Origin: Mytilus galloprovincialis
Taxonomy: Eukaryota; Mollusca; Bivalvia; Mytilida; Mytilidae
Length of the DNA stretch: 64,000 nt
Reading direction: 5' to 3'
Assembly (NCBI RefSeq): GCF_965363235.1
Contig: NC_134845.1
Span: 13,268,101 to 13,332,100 of the forward strand
The position numbers and the translations under genes are program-made. The notes under the pieces are model-generated. The model saw only the letters and a list, made by a program, of their open reading frames with translations, searched no databases and had not been told where the DNA came from. Positions 11,035 through 23,500 of the stretch are shown here, piece after piece (the first letter of the stretch is position 1; every line of letters starts with the position of its first letter).

Positions 11035-11390
11035 AGTTTAGACATATTTATCTATAGTGGATTGGGAAACACTTACTTGCAACTTATATTAATCCCTTTC
11101 CACTTTGCGGGTGCGAGTGCTGCCTTGTAGCGGCATTAGCCTGCTCTTTTGTGAAATCTACAAGGGTGTCTTTAACGTGCAAGAGATATGGCGCTCTTAA
11201 CACGGGTCAGCCATTTATCATCCCCTTCCGATGGACTATCATCGTTTTCCTCAAGACCATACTCACAAATGGTGTCAAGGAAGAGCCGAAAATTCATTCC
11301 CTGAAATTTACTCCCAGGAACGGGAATCGAACCAGGAACCTTTGTGTTAGTAGTCCAATGCACTTACCACTACACCACGGTTATCTTTCA
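11035..11390 (-). mobile_element. tRNA-derived SINE
   Basis: On the minus strand the head reads CCGTGGTGTAGTGGTAAGTG (box A) and then GGTTCGATTCC at 11323-11333 (canonical box B), with tRNA-like spacing. A non-tRNA body follows (CACGTTAAAGACACCCTTG, GGCAGCACTCGCACCCGCAA), then a tail ending near GGATTGGGAAACACTTAC. The body and tail recur without the head at 30204-30367, which supports a SINE rather than a functional tRNA gene. It abuts the Penelope terminal repeat at 11033. Confidence 0.75.
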
Positions 11391-11504
11391 CCCGTTTTGT
11401 GGTTCATAATTCCTAACTCGGTGCCAAGCCTTATTCGGAAGGTGACAGTCATGGCAGAGATGACGGAGTTTTGGTTACGTTGATTGGAACTGGCGAAACA
11501 GATA

Positions 11505-12720
11505 TCTCATAATTGTCAACCAACTCGTAGTGGCGTCCATAAGTTTTTCAAAGGGATGATTTCAACTTTGCATTTGAACTCTGGTTTAAAACCATGTTTA
11601 AACCACCATTTTTCTTCAAATGTCCTGTACCAAGTCAGGCATATGGCAGTTGGTATCGAATAGTATGTTCCTTTGTATGTTGGCGTTTGTTTGTGGTAGC
11701 AGTTAAGTGTTTCTGTTATATCGTTGTGTTCCTCTTATATTTGATGCGTTTTTCTCGGTTTTGGTTTGTGACCTGGATTTATTTCAGTTACTTGTAAATC
11801 AATTGATGACTATTGAATAACGGTATACTATAGATGCCTTTATTTAATATCTTAATTGTGAGCAGTTGCGTACTATCACGACAATCGTGAAAATATATGC
11901 AAGCTCCGGAATATTATATCAACTTGGAGATATATACTCCACAAGACGATGCCATGAAATCGCGTTACAATTAGGCAATTAGTGTTTAAATTGAGTTTTA
12001 TTTAAATTCGAGGGTAGTACTTCGACTGAGCATGCAAAGACAAATTAAGGCAATACAAAACCCTACATTTATACCTGAGATCACCCCTAGTTTTTGGTTG
12101 GGTTCGTGTTGTTTATTCTTTAGTTTTCTATGTTGTGTCATGTGTACTTTTGTTTTTCTGTTTTTCTTTTTCATTTTTAGCTATGGCGTTGTCAGTTTGT
12201 TTTAGATTTATGAGTTTGACTGTCCCTTTGGTATCTTTCGCCCCTCTTTTATACGCCATATCATACATATTTCCGACTTGTGACTGTTTCAGAGGAGTTG
12301 AGGCTCAGTGAAATCGGTCGCCTCTTTTAGTGGTTTAGATATGCAGGCGTTGCTATAATATTGCTACATGTACATAGAAATGAAAAGTTTATAATTTGGT
12401 AGTAAGGAGTATTTTTATGGGTTGATTTATGCTCATCTATTTTGTCGTAAAACTTGTTCTCAACCAGCCCTCATCATCGATTTCAAGATACGTGATAGAG
12501 TTAATTATATCTGTTGAGTCTTTTATTTTCAATTTCAATGGAAGATACTAGTCCAACATTGACACAAATTTGGCACTATTCAGTGAGATGACATCATCTT
12601 TATAGTGGAAAGTGAAGTTTCAAGATAATGGTAGTTTCTTTTCAGTCGTCATCAGAAGCTCTTGCATGAAGTCATCCTCGTATGAAAAAAGAACTAGTCA
12701 TTCAAACGATGCAGGAAGTC
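11505..12720 (-). mobile_element. Broken second Penelope-like RT copy with nested insertions
   Basis: Minus-strand pieces match the intact RT DNA at 9440-9960: TTGTCAACCAACTCGTAGTG (11514), GCAAGCTCCGGAATATTATA (11898), and from about 12345 to 12700 the blocks around the YLDLHL, YIDD and ADFMQELL codons. Frames are shifted and stopped throughout. The copy is split by two foreign pieces. One is about 11592-11850, a dispersed sequence containing GTTTGTGGTAGCAGTTAAGTG. The other is a plus-oriented Penelope tail at 12066-12250. It is a pseudogene. Confidence 0.7.
12066..12250 (+). repeat. Solo Penelope-like 3' tail, copy 3
   Basis: CCTGAGATCACCCCTAGTTT ... GGCGTTGTCAGTTTGTTTTA ... GTCCCTTTGGTATCTTTC is the 3' end of the element in the orientation opposite to the broken RT copy around it. 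No RT coding sequence is attached. Confidence 0.7.
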
Positions 12721-15351
12721 GAGTTAAGACAAGAATCGTTGCGTATTTATGGATATTTTTTCTTCAAAATTATTCTTATTTGATGAATTAATGCATTATT
12801 ACAATGAACAACGCAATTTAAGTAATAAAAAAGTCAAGTTTTATAATGTGTTTACTAGTTTTTTCAATTTTCATCAATTTATTTTTTATTCATCTTTGTC
12901 TAAATTTTCAATTTATTTTTTAAGGTTCACATTAAATAAAAAAGATCTTTTCACTACATCAATATTTATTATGAAGCTACAAATCAAACAACTAGAAAAG
13001 TCGTAATATGTTTATTTCAGTCTGGTAGTTACAATGCTGATCGCAATCTCTTAGTTTCGCCCCCTTTATTTCAAGCAAAAGTATAATTCGCGCACATATT
13101 TTTTTACTTAAAATTTTTCAGATTCTTAAGAATTTGTTTATTAAATCTTATATTGACCACATACAATGTTTAAATAGGAAGAAATGCTTAAAAGCTGTTT
13201 TTTCGCAGAAAGCGGTATTTTTGGCAACTGTATGAGTTGTTATGATTTACTGTTTGATTAGAAGTAATCATAATTTAAGGGAATTTATGTTGTCAAAAAC
13301 TTCTTTGATAGTCATTACAGGCTTTTACTAAGTTTTAAGTGATAATCAGTTACATCAGAAAGAAAAATTTTGGTTTTCACACATTTCGTTAACTTTTACT
13401 CGAATATCAGGAAACATGTGCTGTCTATCAAAAACACGCTTTAAATATTAAAAAAATGCATTTGATTAATGACTGTTAATCTCTCTGCTAAAAGTTTAAA
13501 CTGTTTGCATATGTGAATTTAGTAGATAAAAGTCATATTATGCAATCAAGCTGAAATCTTAGAAAATATGCACTTATTCGTCCTTCACCTTTGATCTTGA
13601 TTTGACGGAAATTGCACCGTACGATGTTTTTACGACCGGACAAAACATATAGTACAGATGTTTAGCTTTCGAATGGTATAGAATTTAGCCGTGTGTTAGG
13701 AAGGTGCATTAAAAATTTAATTTTATGGTTAAAGTCACTCGCCTAATATACCTTTACGTATAATTTATTATCAATACATGATTATTTAGGCATCTCCGAC
13801 ATGTAATTTATTGTGGGCATGGGCAAATTAAGTACAGTTTATATTATGTCTGGGACTGGTGTAATACCTCTGCTGGAGGAATTGACCCAGGGAAGGATTA
13901 CGGTTGTTGTAACCCCCTTTTGACGATGAATGCATTTAAATTGGGATATATGGTGTGAAACCCCAGCCCATCCCCTCTTTACATAATGCTGGATACGACC
14001 ATATTAAGCCATAGTGGGTAGCACCAGTCCATGGATATTTTTTGTGTAATTAGAAATGCTGGGACAACGTTAGGAGCTTTTCATTGTCGCTAGCAATATA
14101 TTTCACTCATGTAAATCTAGTATCCCTATCCGTATTCGACTATCGTGTTGCCCTTTTATGGTCTCTACAATTCTTCTACTTCAAAATAAGTTTTGGATTT
14201 TATTTTTTAAAGAGCTGTATTAACAAAGTGCAACCTACAAGCTCTCAAAGCTATTATCCGCTATTATCAGTGCCTCGCTATGGATAAGTATTTATTTCAG
14301 AGGGTTGGCCTTTTACTTGGTTATACTTTCTAAATATACAGTAAGATATTATTATTTGATGTGAGGGTGTTTCGTTTGCATAACTTAATTCCTTGACATA
14401 TAGGCATAAAACAAAATAAAATTAGCGGAATTCAAATATTAACTCCTCTCAATGCTTCATACATTTTGTTAGTCATCATATATTTAAAATAAAGGTGATG
14501 ACCTCAGTTACTGGTCTAAACACAAAATTCATTGGGAGCTGTAAAAGTGAATTATCAAAACCTCTAAATGAAAACTTATTTTCTATTTCTTCCTTATATG
14601 TTTTAAAATGTTTCTCATTTGAGTATAAACAACTACTTTTCTCAATAATTCATATAAGTAAAAAAGAAAACTCTTTAATAATCTCATGCAGTGGAGATGA
14701 AAAGGGTCATGAAATATCGTGCTCTAAACACAACTTTATATAGCGTCATTGCTGTGCAAAATACATACGGAAAACTTAAAATTTTTACTTGTATTTATCA
14801 ACTCAGAAGGACACATTAAAACATACATGTACGTCATTAAGCACAAACACGACAAATCCGTATTTAAAGTATACCAATTGACAAAATAACATTCTTTTTC
14901 TAACTTATTAATCTTATCCTCCAGCAATATCCATCGATCACGATACACTAATGTGTTGAATGGTATTTTTAAAGAAATTATGGTTAAAAAATCAACAAAA
15001 TCATACTTTTTCTATATTTTCAAATATGGAGAAATAAAGTACATTTACAAAACGTTTAACTATTCTTTACTATCTTGCACACCAATGATTTAATTTCAAA
15101 TGTGGTAGGATATATTGAAGTGTGCCAAAATGGATTTTTATGACTTGTTTTTCCTTTAATGATTTACATAACGTTAGTGTCTCATTTTGTATTGAAAAAC
15201 ATATTACTTAGTCATCTTACTTATATTTCGCAGTATCATACTTCAAAAATAGTCTTTTTGACGGCATTTATTTAACTAACTAGTTCCGCCTATTGATGAT
15301 GAAATTAATGTTCGTTATCCAGAGCAGTGCTTTTTTTTGGTTCTTTTTCAG
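12721..15351. other. No gene seen (12721-15351)
   Basis: AT-rich. Short frames (for example 12749-13006) have no recognisable motif and a composition typical of AT-rich noise. No repeat partner was noticed within the window. Confidence 0.35.
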
Positions 15352-15381
15352 CAAAGTCGGTTGTAAAAAAGACAGATTCAG
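15352..15381 (+). pseudogene. Orphan linker-like exon resembling exon 892-936
   Basis: A strong acceptor TTCTTTTTCAG precedes CAAAGTCGGTTGTAAAAAAG. The opening CAAAGTCG and its phase (two bases completing a codon) match the linker exon at 892. The donor is ambiguous (TCAG|GTGGTG or GGTG|GTTAAG). It lies upstream of, not downstream of, an EGF exon, so it does not fit the order of gene 2. It is probably a remnant of another family copy. Confidence 0.35.
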
Positions 15382-15688
15382 GTGGTGTTAAGTTAACAAT
15401 TATTGTTTAAGATGAATTAAAAACAAAGATCAAACAGTTAAAAAGTCATTCGAAAACGCTAGACTAAAACTATGACGGAAAATAAGATGAGAGAAACATT
15501 CAAATGTAATGCATGAGAAGTGATTGATTGTCGTTTGTTATAAAAAAAAATGATTTTCTCTATGAAAATATCACTGTTTTTTTCTTCTTTACGTTTGATG
15601 TCCACACTATTCATACATGCTATCTTCTACTTGCTTTTTCGGTAAAATTATGAAATTATGCTAATTGTGTTATTTTCATTTATTTCAG

Positions 15689-17446
15689 AATGTCCTTTTG
15701 GGGAACCGTTTCTCAATAGTACATTTTGTAAATTTTGTGAAAGAACCAAGTATGGGTACAGATGTGAAGGCAAATGCTGTAAGGAAAATGAAAGGTATGT
15801 CTGTGTTTCATATGTATGTAGGACTCTAAAATGCGATGGGAACGCTAGAGTGTTATGGTCACGCTAAAGTGCGATGAAGTATGCTAAAGTGCGATGGAGT
15901 ACGCTAAAGTGCGATGGAGTAGGCTAAAGTGCGATGCATCCACACGCTAAAGTGAGATGGTCCGCGAAAGTATAGATGACGTTAACATTCGTTCATACAA
16001 ACTAAAAATGAACAAGATTAAGTTAAAAATATCTGTTTCACAAGTTTTATACCAAATGTCCATGACTTAATTATTAGCTTACCTGGCCCGAAGGTAACTA
16101 AGATGGCCGCCACGGCTAAAAATAAAACATAGGGGTAAAATGCAGGTTTGGGGTTATAACTCAAAAACTAAAGCATTTAGAGCAAATATGACAGGTGTGA
16201 AATTGTTAATCAGGTTAAGATCTATCTGCCCTGAAATTTACAGACCAATCGGACAACCCTTTGTTGGGTTGCTGCCCCTGAATTGGTAATTTTAAGGACA
16301 TTTTGCTGTTTTTGGTTATTATCTTGAATATCATTATAGATAGAGATAAACTGTTAACAGCAATAATGTTCAGCAAGGTAAGACCTGAAAAGAGGTCAAA
16401 ATGGTCAATTGACGCCCTAAGGAGTTATTGCCCTTTATATGGTCATTTTTTAACAATTTTCACAAAATTTGTAAAATTTTACTAACATTTTCCACTGTAA
16501 CTACTGTGTCAAGTTCATTATAGATAGTGATAATTGTAAGCAGCAAGAATGTTCAGTAAAGTAAGATCTACAAACACATCACCATCACCAAACCACAATT
16601 TTGTCTTGAATCCATCTGTGTCCTTTGTTTAATATTCACATAGACCAAGGTGAGCGACACAGGCTCTTTAGAGCCTCTAGTTTTAAATATAACTGTGCTT
16701 TGTCAACTGCAGAAAATGTGTTTTTATTTGGGGTGATGGAAGACGGACATAACTATGTATCTTGTATTCGACCATTTTTGCTATATAAATACAAAATAGT
16801 AATCCCATGATAAGTATTCTGTATCTGGCTTCTCATGGAAGCGAACGAATACATTTGAATCATTGTGTATTTAGTGTGGTGTTCGGAAAAAATACTGTCT
16901 ATTTTGATAAAAACGGTAAAATCAGTAAAATGAAGGTAATTTTTCAAGCGTATAAAAATTTTAATGTTGATTCAAAGATGAGTTTGTACAGTGTTGTCAA
17001 ATATAGCAGGTATTTGTACTTGCTACGAAAAAGTGATATATTTTTTCTATCGTTTAAATTAAAGCTTATACAAATAAATGCTACTTATACTGTAAGGAGA
17101 GGTGTTCACATTATACTGTGTGAACGGCAAGCTACACCAATTATGCAATACGCCCGAATTTAAAAAAAAATATTTACAGGAAATATGTTATGTTGTGACA
17201 CCTAAATAACCTTTTTAGCAATCATTACGTGGTCAGTTTTCTAAATTTATAAAGAATCGCATCCATGACCTGTAATGTGTTAACTTGAGCTCTCAAACCT
17301 TACCATACTGTTTAAAAGCACTTCAGCGTAGCTACCCATGGTACTATAGCAAACAAACAACCATCGTTCTTTAGAGTGAGACACCATCGTACTTTAGCGT
17401 AGACCATCGCACTTTAGCGTGACCATCGCACTTTAGAGTACCATCG

Positions 17447-17521
<75 letters not shown>

Positions 17522-20500
17522 TATTTTATTATAAGTCTAAAAAGGAACAAAATCACAAAAAATAAAAAAAAAACAATTAAACGAAACAATGTTAAATATT
17601 TCGGGTAACAGATATCTTTCATCAGTATGATCATGACGTATATTAGACCATGTCAGTCTATTCTGATTATAAAACTATCACAATCTTGAACTTTATACAA
17701 TAAAACAGTTTAAGCGAACATTAGCGACGCTGGTACAATTTAAAAATTTTCAAATACGACGCAAATACTGCAAAGATCACTTAACGGTAGAGCATTTGCT
17801 ACAGAGACTGTATTTTAATATCCCAATTAGTAGTTTGATAAATAATTGAACTTGACTGCGTACTTAAACATATCCCTGCCAACCTTGTAATTTAAACCCC
17901 CTAGTTTTTTGGTGGGGTTCGTGTTGTTTATTCTTTAGTTTTCTATGTTGTGCCACGTGTGCTGTTGTTTGTTTGTCTTTTTCATTTTTAACCATGGCGT
18001 TGTCAGTTTGTTTTAGATTTATGAGTTTGACTGTCCCTTTGGTATCTTTCGTCCCTCTTTTAAACTAGTATAATTCAGAAATTTGCTGAAATGTGTAAGA
18101 GTACAATACGGAAGCCAGAGTTACTGGAAACAAATAATGACAGGAAAATGAGTGATGGTAAGGAAAATTAGTGACTCGTTCTTAGTTTTTTCATAAATGC
18201 TCTTGGGGAAACTGTCCTGAGCGTTCTTATCCAAAACCTTTCACCAGCAAGTCTTTTGGCCCTTATCTGACCATCGGTGTGATTTATGATGGTGATTGTA
18301 ATGTTTTTGAGATCAACTTAAAACTAAAATGGGATGCTCTCTTGAAAGTCATCTTTTTATAATTGAACACTTACACATATGGGTCGTGTTGCATTCCCAT
18401 AAAATGTTTATTGTGTTATTGCCTCACCTACTTTCTCAAAAATGTGTGTTACCTTCAGGAAGATTATACCCCTTTTGTGTTTGATTAAATGATATGTTTT
18501 TGACACTCATAAATTGAAAGTCATAGAGACCAAGAGTCATTTTATTTGAGATCCTTGGTCTATTAGCAAGAAATTAAGACGTCGAGTGGTCAAATTCAAA
18601 ATAATGTTCTGAATTTTAAACTGTGATTGTGATCTTAGACACTTCCCCAGACACTTGAAAGTTATATATAATTAAGATTTGTTAACATGTCGCAAAACGC
18701 CAACTAGCAAAACGCATTTATGTCCCCTTAAAAATAAAATTAGTACACTTTGTACAAAAACAATTGATAAAATTGTTAAGAATAAGTAATCTTTTTCAGA
18801 TGACTCAAAATAAAAGAGACTTCTATATTTTATTATTTTTCAAATATTCTATAGAAAAATCTTAGTTTCAAAAGAAGGTCCTTCCCAAATTGTCCTATGA
18901 TTGGGAAAGTATACAGAATTATAAGCTTATCTGGACCACACTGAACTCCAAGAAAAAATCAAAACGGAAAGTCCCTTATCAAAGGTCAAAATCAAAAGCT
19001 CAAACTAATAAAACGAAAGGATAACAACTGACATATTCCTGACACGGTACAGTCATTTCTTATGTAGAAAATGGTGGATTGGATCTTGTTTTATAGCTAG
19101 CGAAACCGTTCACTTGTATGACAGTCGTATCAAATCCCATTATATTGACAATAATGCGTGCACAAAACAAACAGACATAATAGGTAAAAATGTCACAGAT
19201 ACAGCAGTAAACATTGTTTAATAATCTTAAGCAGTAAAACAACTAAGAAAATTATAAACCATGCCAGTATAATTGCACTGACTACCAAGCTGATACAATA
19301 CATGACTCCTAGGCCATAAGGTCCGATATCGCTTATTACTGTCAATTTTATTTAAAATGCAAAATATACAATGAATACGTCAGATGCACATTTGGGCTTT
19401 TTTTTTTAATTCAAAACATGCATTACGATTTCAGCAGATAAAATGTCAAACAATACTAACGTAGTCCAATAGTAAAGAAGAGGGAAAACGGCATAAAAAA
19501 TAAGTACACGATTAAAACAATCAATTCTTGCTAAAAAAAACCCATATCATAGATACCAGGATAAACATTTTACATCTACGCCAGACGCGCGTTTCGTCTA
19601 AAAAAATACAGCCAAGGTTATCTATTCCTGAGGTAAAAAAAGCCTTAGTTCTTTTCAAAAATTCAATTTTTTTTAACAGTTAATTTATAATTATGAACAT
19701 ATCAATAATAACTCAAGTACAATACAAGGTAAAATATTTTGCTCCATAACAACCCTTTATTTTTTCATACAAGATTTAATAGCTCATAATTGGTCATTTA
19801 CCAAAATTATTGCAGATATATTAATTTTCTTTCTCTTCATTTAAGACCAAAATAATACCAATGCAAATATAAGTAAAAAGTCCGAGTCAGCCTTTTCCCG
19901 CCATCTTTTTAATATCAAATATCTCGAAAAGGAGTTCCATGACCTATCAATATTTTTTGCTTATTTTGATTCTTAATCAATGCTTTTTTTGACTTATAGT
20001 ATCAATTTTAAATTCTTTATTGTTTTGAATTTCACAAACCCTCACCTACATTTGTAAGTACATCCTTAAACTGACCGATTAACACTAACTAAAGTTTCTG
20101 TAATAATTGACGAAACCTATACTTCTGTATTGCTGCGGTTTTCTGGTCTCTCAACAAAAGAAAAATTAAGCATGTACGCTACAGAAAATATGACCTCTAA
20201 GAACAAGAAACGTTTTTAATTAGAACAAAATATTTCTATTGATAAAACCTTTTTTTAGAACAAAATGTGCATTATATAACAAATATACAACATAATTTCT
20301 GAATGGTACAGCATTCTACAAGTTGCTGTTCCTTATAAAATATGCACACAAATAAAAAGACATATATGAGGAGCAGATATTTAAACTTATTTCAATGAAC
20401 GGTAGCTAGCTTTCAAATATTATGACAAAACAGTTACATGAAAAAACTGAATAGTTATAAGTCATACCAATCCCGAAGGTTATGTTTGTCTAAGGGAGAT

Positions 20501-23500
20501 TAGTTTTAGTATAACCATTCATTTGTGAAAAAAAAGCATACCACTTTAATGTAAATCATGTCAACATCAAAAACTGATGAAAAAAAAATAGATCCCGTTT
20601 TGATAAAACAGTAAATGCCGAAGGCCAAAAGACGCTTTGTTATCTGTATAATGAAAACTTTTCAAAAAATCAGAATGGTACAGTTGAGAATGGAAATGAC
20701 GAATGTGTCAAAGAGACAACAGCCCGATCGCAGGCCCCCAATGTGTCATCAACATAACGAGGAAATCTCACATGCGGAGGCGGAATAGCCATTGTTATAA
20801 TTGTTACCTTCTTGTTTATATAAGTGTTTTTGAAATTTATCATGTTTTGTTTATTTTGCTTATATCTTTTATCTAGATGTGATATCTTGCAAGGATGTGC
20901 TGGACCTATATCCACAGTATCAGGTATGACGACAAAAACAAAGATATGTTTAATAATTGCATTAATTATTACTCAGGATTATATTACATCAACATGTTTA
21001 GAATTCTTTGAAACGGTTTAACTTTGCATAATTGTTTTTGCTTGTGTTAGGTAGCAATAAACAGTTAGGAAAAAATACTAAAATTTGCCCTTATGAATTT
21101 TACCATCCCCTTTTCATTGCTTTCTTGTAATATCAAGCTTACTGTTTGTGTCATATATGGGCATATGTATGTAATCAGAATCTTCCATCGATTTTATATC
21201 CAGTATATAAAATGGTAAAATATAATTTCTTTTTGGTGTATCCATGGCAACAATATGCATTTATTTGTTATACAATATTGCAAAAAGGGGGGGAAAGATG
21301 TCACATATTTCCCCAAAATTTGGCTAAAAGTAGAATTTCAATCGCTGGAAGTAATACCTTTTCTAAAACTGTGTACATATATCATTCAGCAAATCCAATG
21401 AAAATCATATGTCTTTCATCTCATTTTTTTGTAAAATTGCGTCAAAAACTTCGTGTAGAAAAAGAGTGTTTGTAAACAGTACATTAATTTCTGGACCGAT
21501 GGCCGGTCTAGCTATGAAAATACGGATTGTCAAACAGAAAACAGCCCATAAACCATGTACAAAATAATCTTGATGCTCTTATAAACCATCTTTGAAGGTT
21601 AAATTAGCACTCATCTGTCTAAAAATGAATTTTATTACACAATAACTTTCCTATTTGAAAAATCCACAGGAGCCAAAATGCGAAACTAAACTCCTAACTG
21701 TGTATTGCTACCTTATGTTAATACCTTCATTACTCCGGCATTTTAAAACTATGAAAAATGAAAGCAACGATATAGGACAAAAGTGCTGAAAGTGGTATTA
21801 AACATAATTAATTCAGTCGACAGTTCATCACAGAGTAATCTGTACTGATCAAGTATGTGTTTCAACATGTACAAGTTTGCATTGTATTAGTCTTATGAAG
21901 ACGAAACATGGGTATAAAATTATAACCCTGATACTATTTACTGATTGGTATTAAAAGGTGAAATACTATCAACGAATAAACTGGTTTTACGTCAATGTAT
22001 ATCAAAAGTCTGGATATTTAAGTTTTGTTACGTGTAAAAGTTTGGGTTGATACATGTAGTAGCATGTAACACCTTCTATTGATTTTGTTAACTTGATTTG
22101 GACTAGGAGCGATCTTGACGAAATTTTATTAACTTCGAACTTGAGATTCGATGGATGTTTTTTAAAATGTTTCATTTGTCGCATGGAACACAATGGATGT
22201 TTAAACTTTACCCATGGCACAGGCAACGCGATTGATGTTTTAACGTCTTACTTGTCACACAAGATGGATGTTTTAACGTCTTATTTGTCACACGCGATTA
22301 ATGTTTTAACGTCTTACTTGTCACACAAGATGGATGTTTTGACGTCTTATTTGTCACACGCGATGGGTGTTTTAACGTTTCATTTGTTGCATGAAACACA
22401 AGGGTTGCTTAAACGTTTCATTTGTCGCATGGAATACAATGGATGTTTAAACGTTTAACTTTTCATAGGCATCCATTTGTCGCATGGAATACAATGGATG
22501 TTTTAAACGTTTAACTTTTCATAGGCTTTCATTTGTCGCATGGAATACAATGGATGTTTAAACGTTTAACTTTTCATAGGCTTTCATTTGTCGCATGGAA
22601 TACAATGGATGTTTAAACGTTTAACTTTTCATAGGCATCCATTGTGTTCCATGCAAGGGTGTTTTTTTATCGTTTAGCATGTCACAGGCAACGCGATTGA
22701 TGTTTTAACGTCTTTCTCGTCACATGCAATGTATGTTTTAACGTCTTACTTGTCACAAGCGATGGATGTTTAACGTTTCATTTGATGCATGGAACAAAAT
22801 GGATGTTTAAACGTTTTACTAGTCAAAGGCACACTAGGGGTGTTATAGCGTAAAGCATGTCACAGGCAATGCGTTGGATGTTTTAACGTCTTACTTCTTA
22901 AACGCAATAGATATTTTAACATTTTATTTGTCGCATGGAACACAATGGATGTTTAAACGTTTCATGTGTCGCATGGAACACAATGGATGCTTAAACGTTT
23001 AACTTTTCAAAGGCAATGCAAGGGGTGTTTTAACGTTTAGCATGTCACTGTCGACGCGATGGATGTTTTAACGTCTTTCTTGTCACACGCTATAGATGTT
23101 TGATCGCCTTTCTTGTCACACTCGATGGATTTTTTACCGTTTTACTTGTTACTGTTGGTGACCTTCTGCTGTTGTCTGCTCTATGGTTGGGTTATTGTCT
23201 CTTTGGCACATTCCCCATTTCCATTCTCAATTTTATTGACACACGCGATGGATGTTTTAACGTTTCATTTGTTGCATGGAACACAATGGATGTTTAAACG
23301 TTTTACTAGTCAAAGGAAACAAGAGGGGTGTTTTAGCATTAAGCATGTCACAGGCAACCGATGAATATTTTAACGTCTTACTTGTCACACGCAATGGATA
23401 TTTAAACTTTTCATTTGTCGCATATGACACAGGGGATGTTTAAACGTTAAACTTTTACTTGTAATAGGCAACACGAAGGGTGTTTAAACGTTCTAAAAAG

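Noticed and set aside
11320..11390. A functional tRNA gene on the minus strand
   Set aside because: Boxes A and B are present, but a SINE body and tail follow, and the acceptor stem does not close convincingly.
11151..11483. 110-codon plus frame and 63-codon minus frame around 11172-11483
   Set aside because: Both cover the SINE; neither is a gene.
15831..15962. Regular short repeats resembling a CRISPR array
   Set aside because: Repeats are directly tandem with no unique spacers, the DNA is eukaryotic, and an inverted partner array exists at 17325-17448.
17449..17634. Minus-strand frame ending in Tyr-Ile repeats
   Set aside because: Pure (AT)n microsatellite translation.
22093..22458. 121-codon frame with DVLTSYLSH repeats
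   Set aside because: 33-bp minisatellite units read in frame; no start context, and units elsewhere in the array break the frame.
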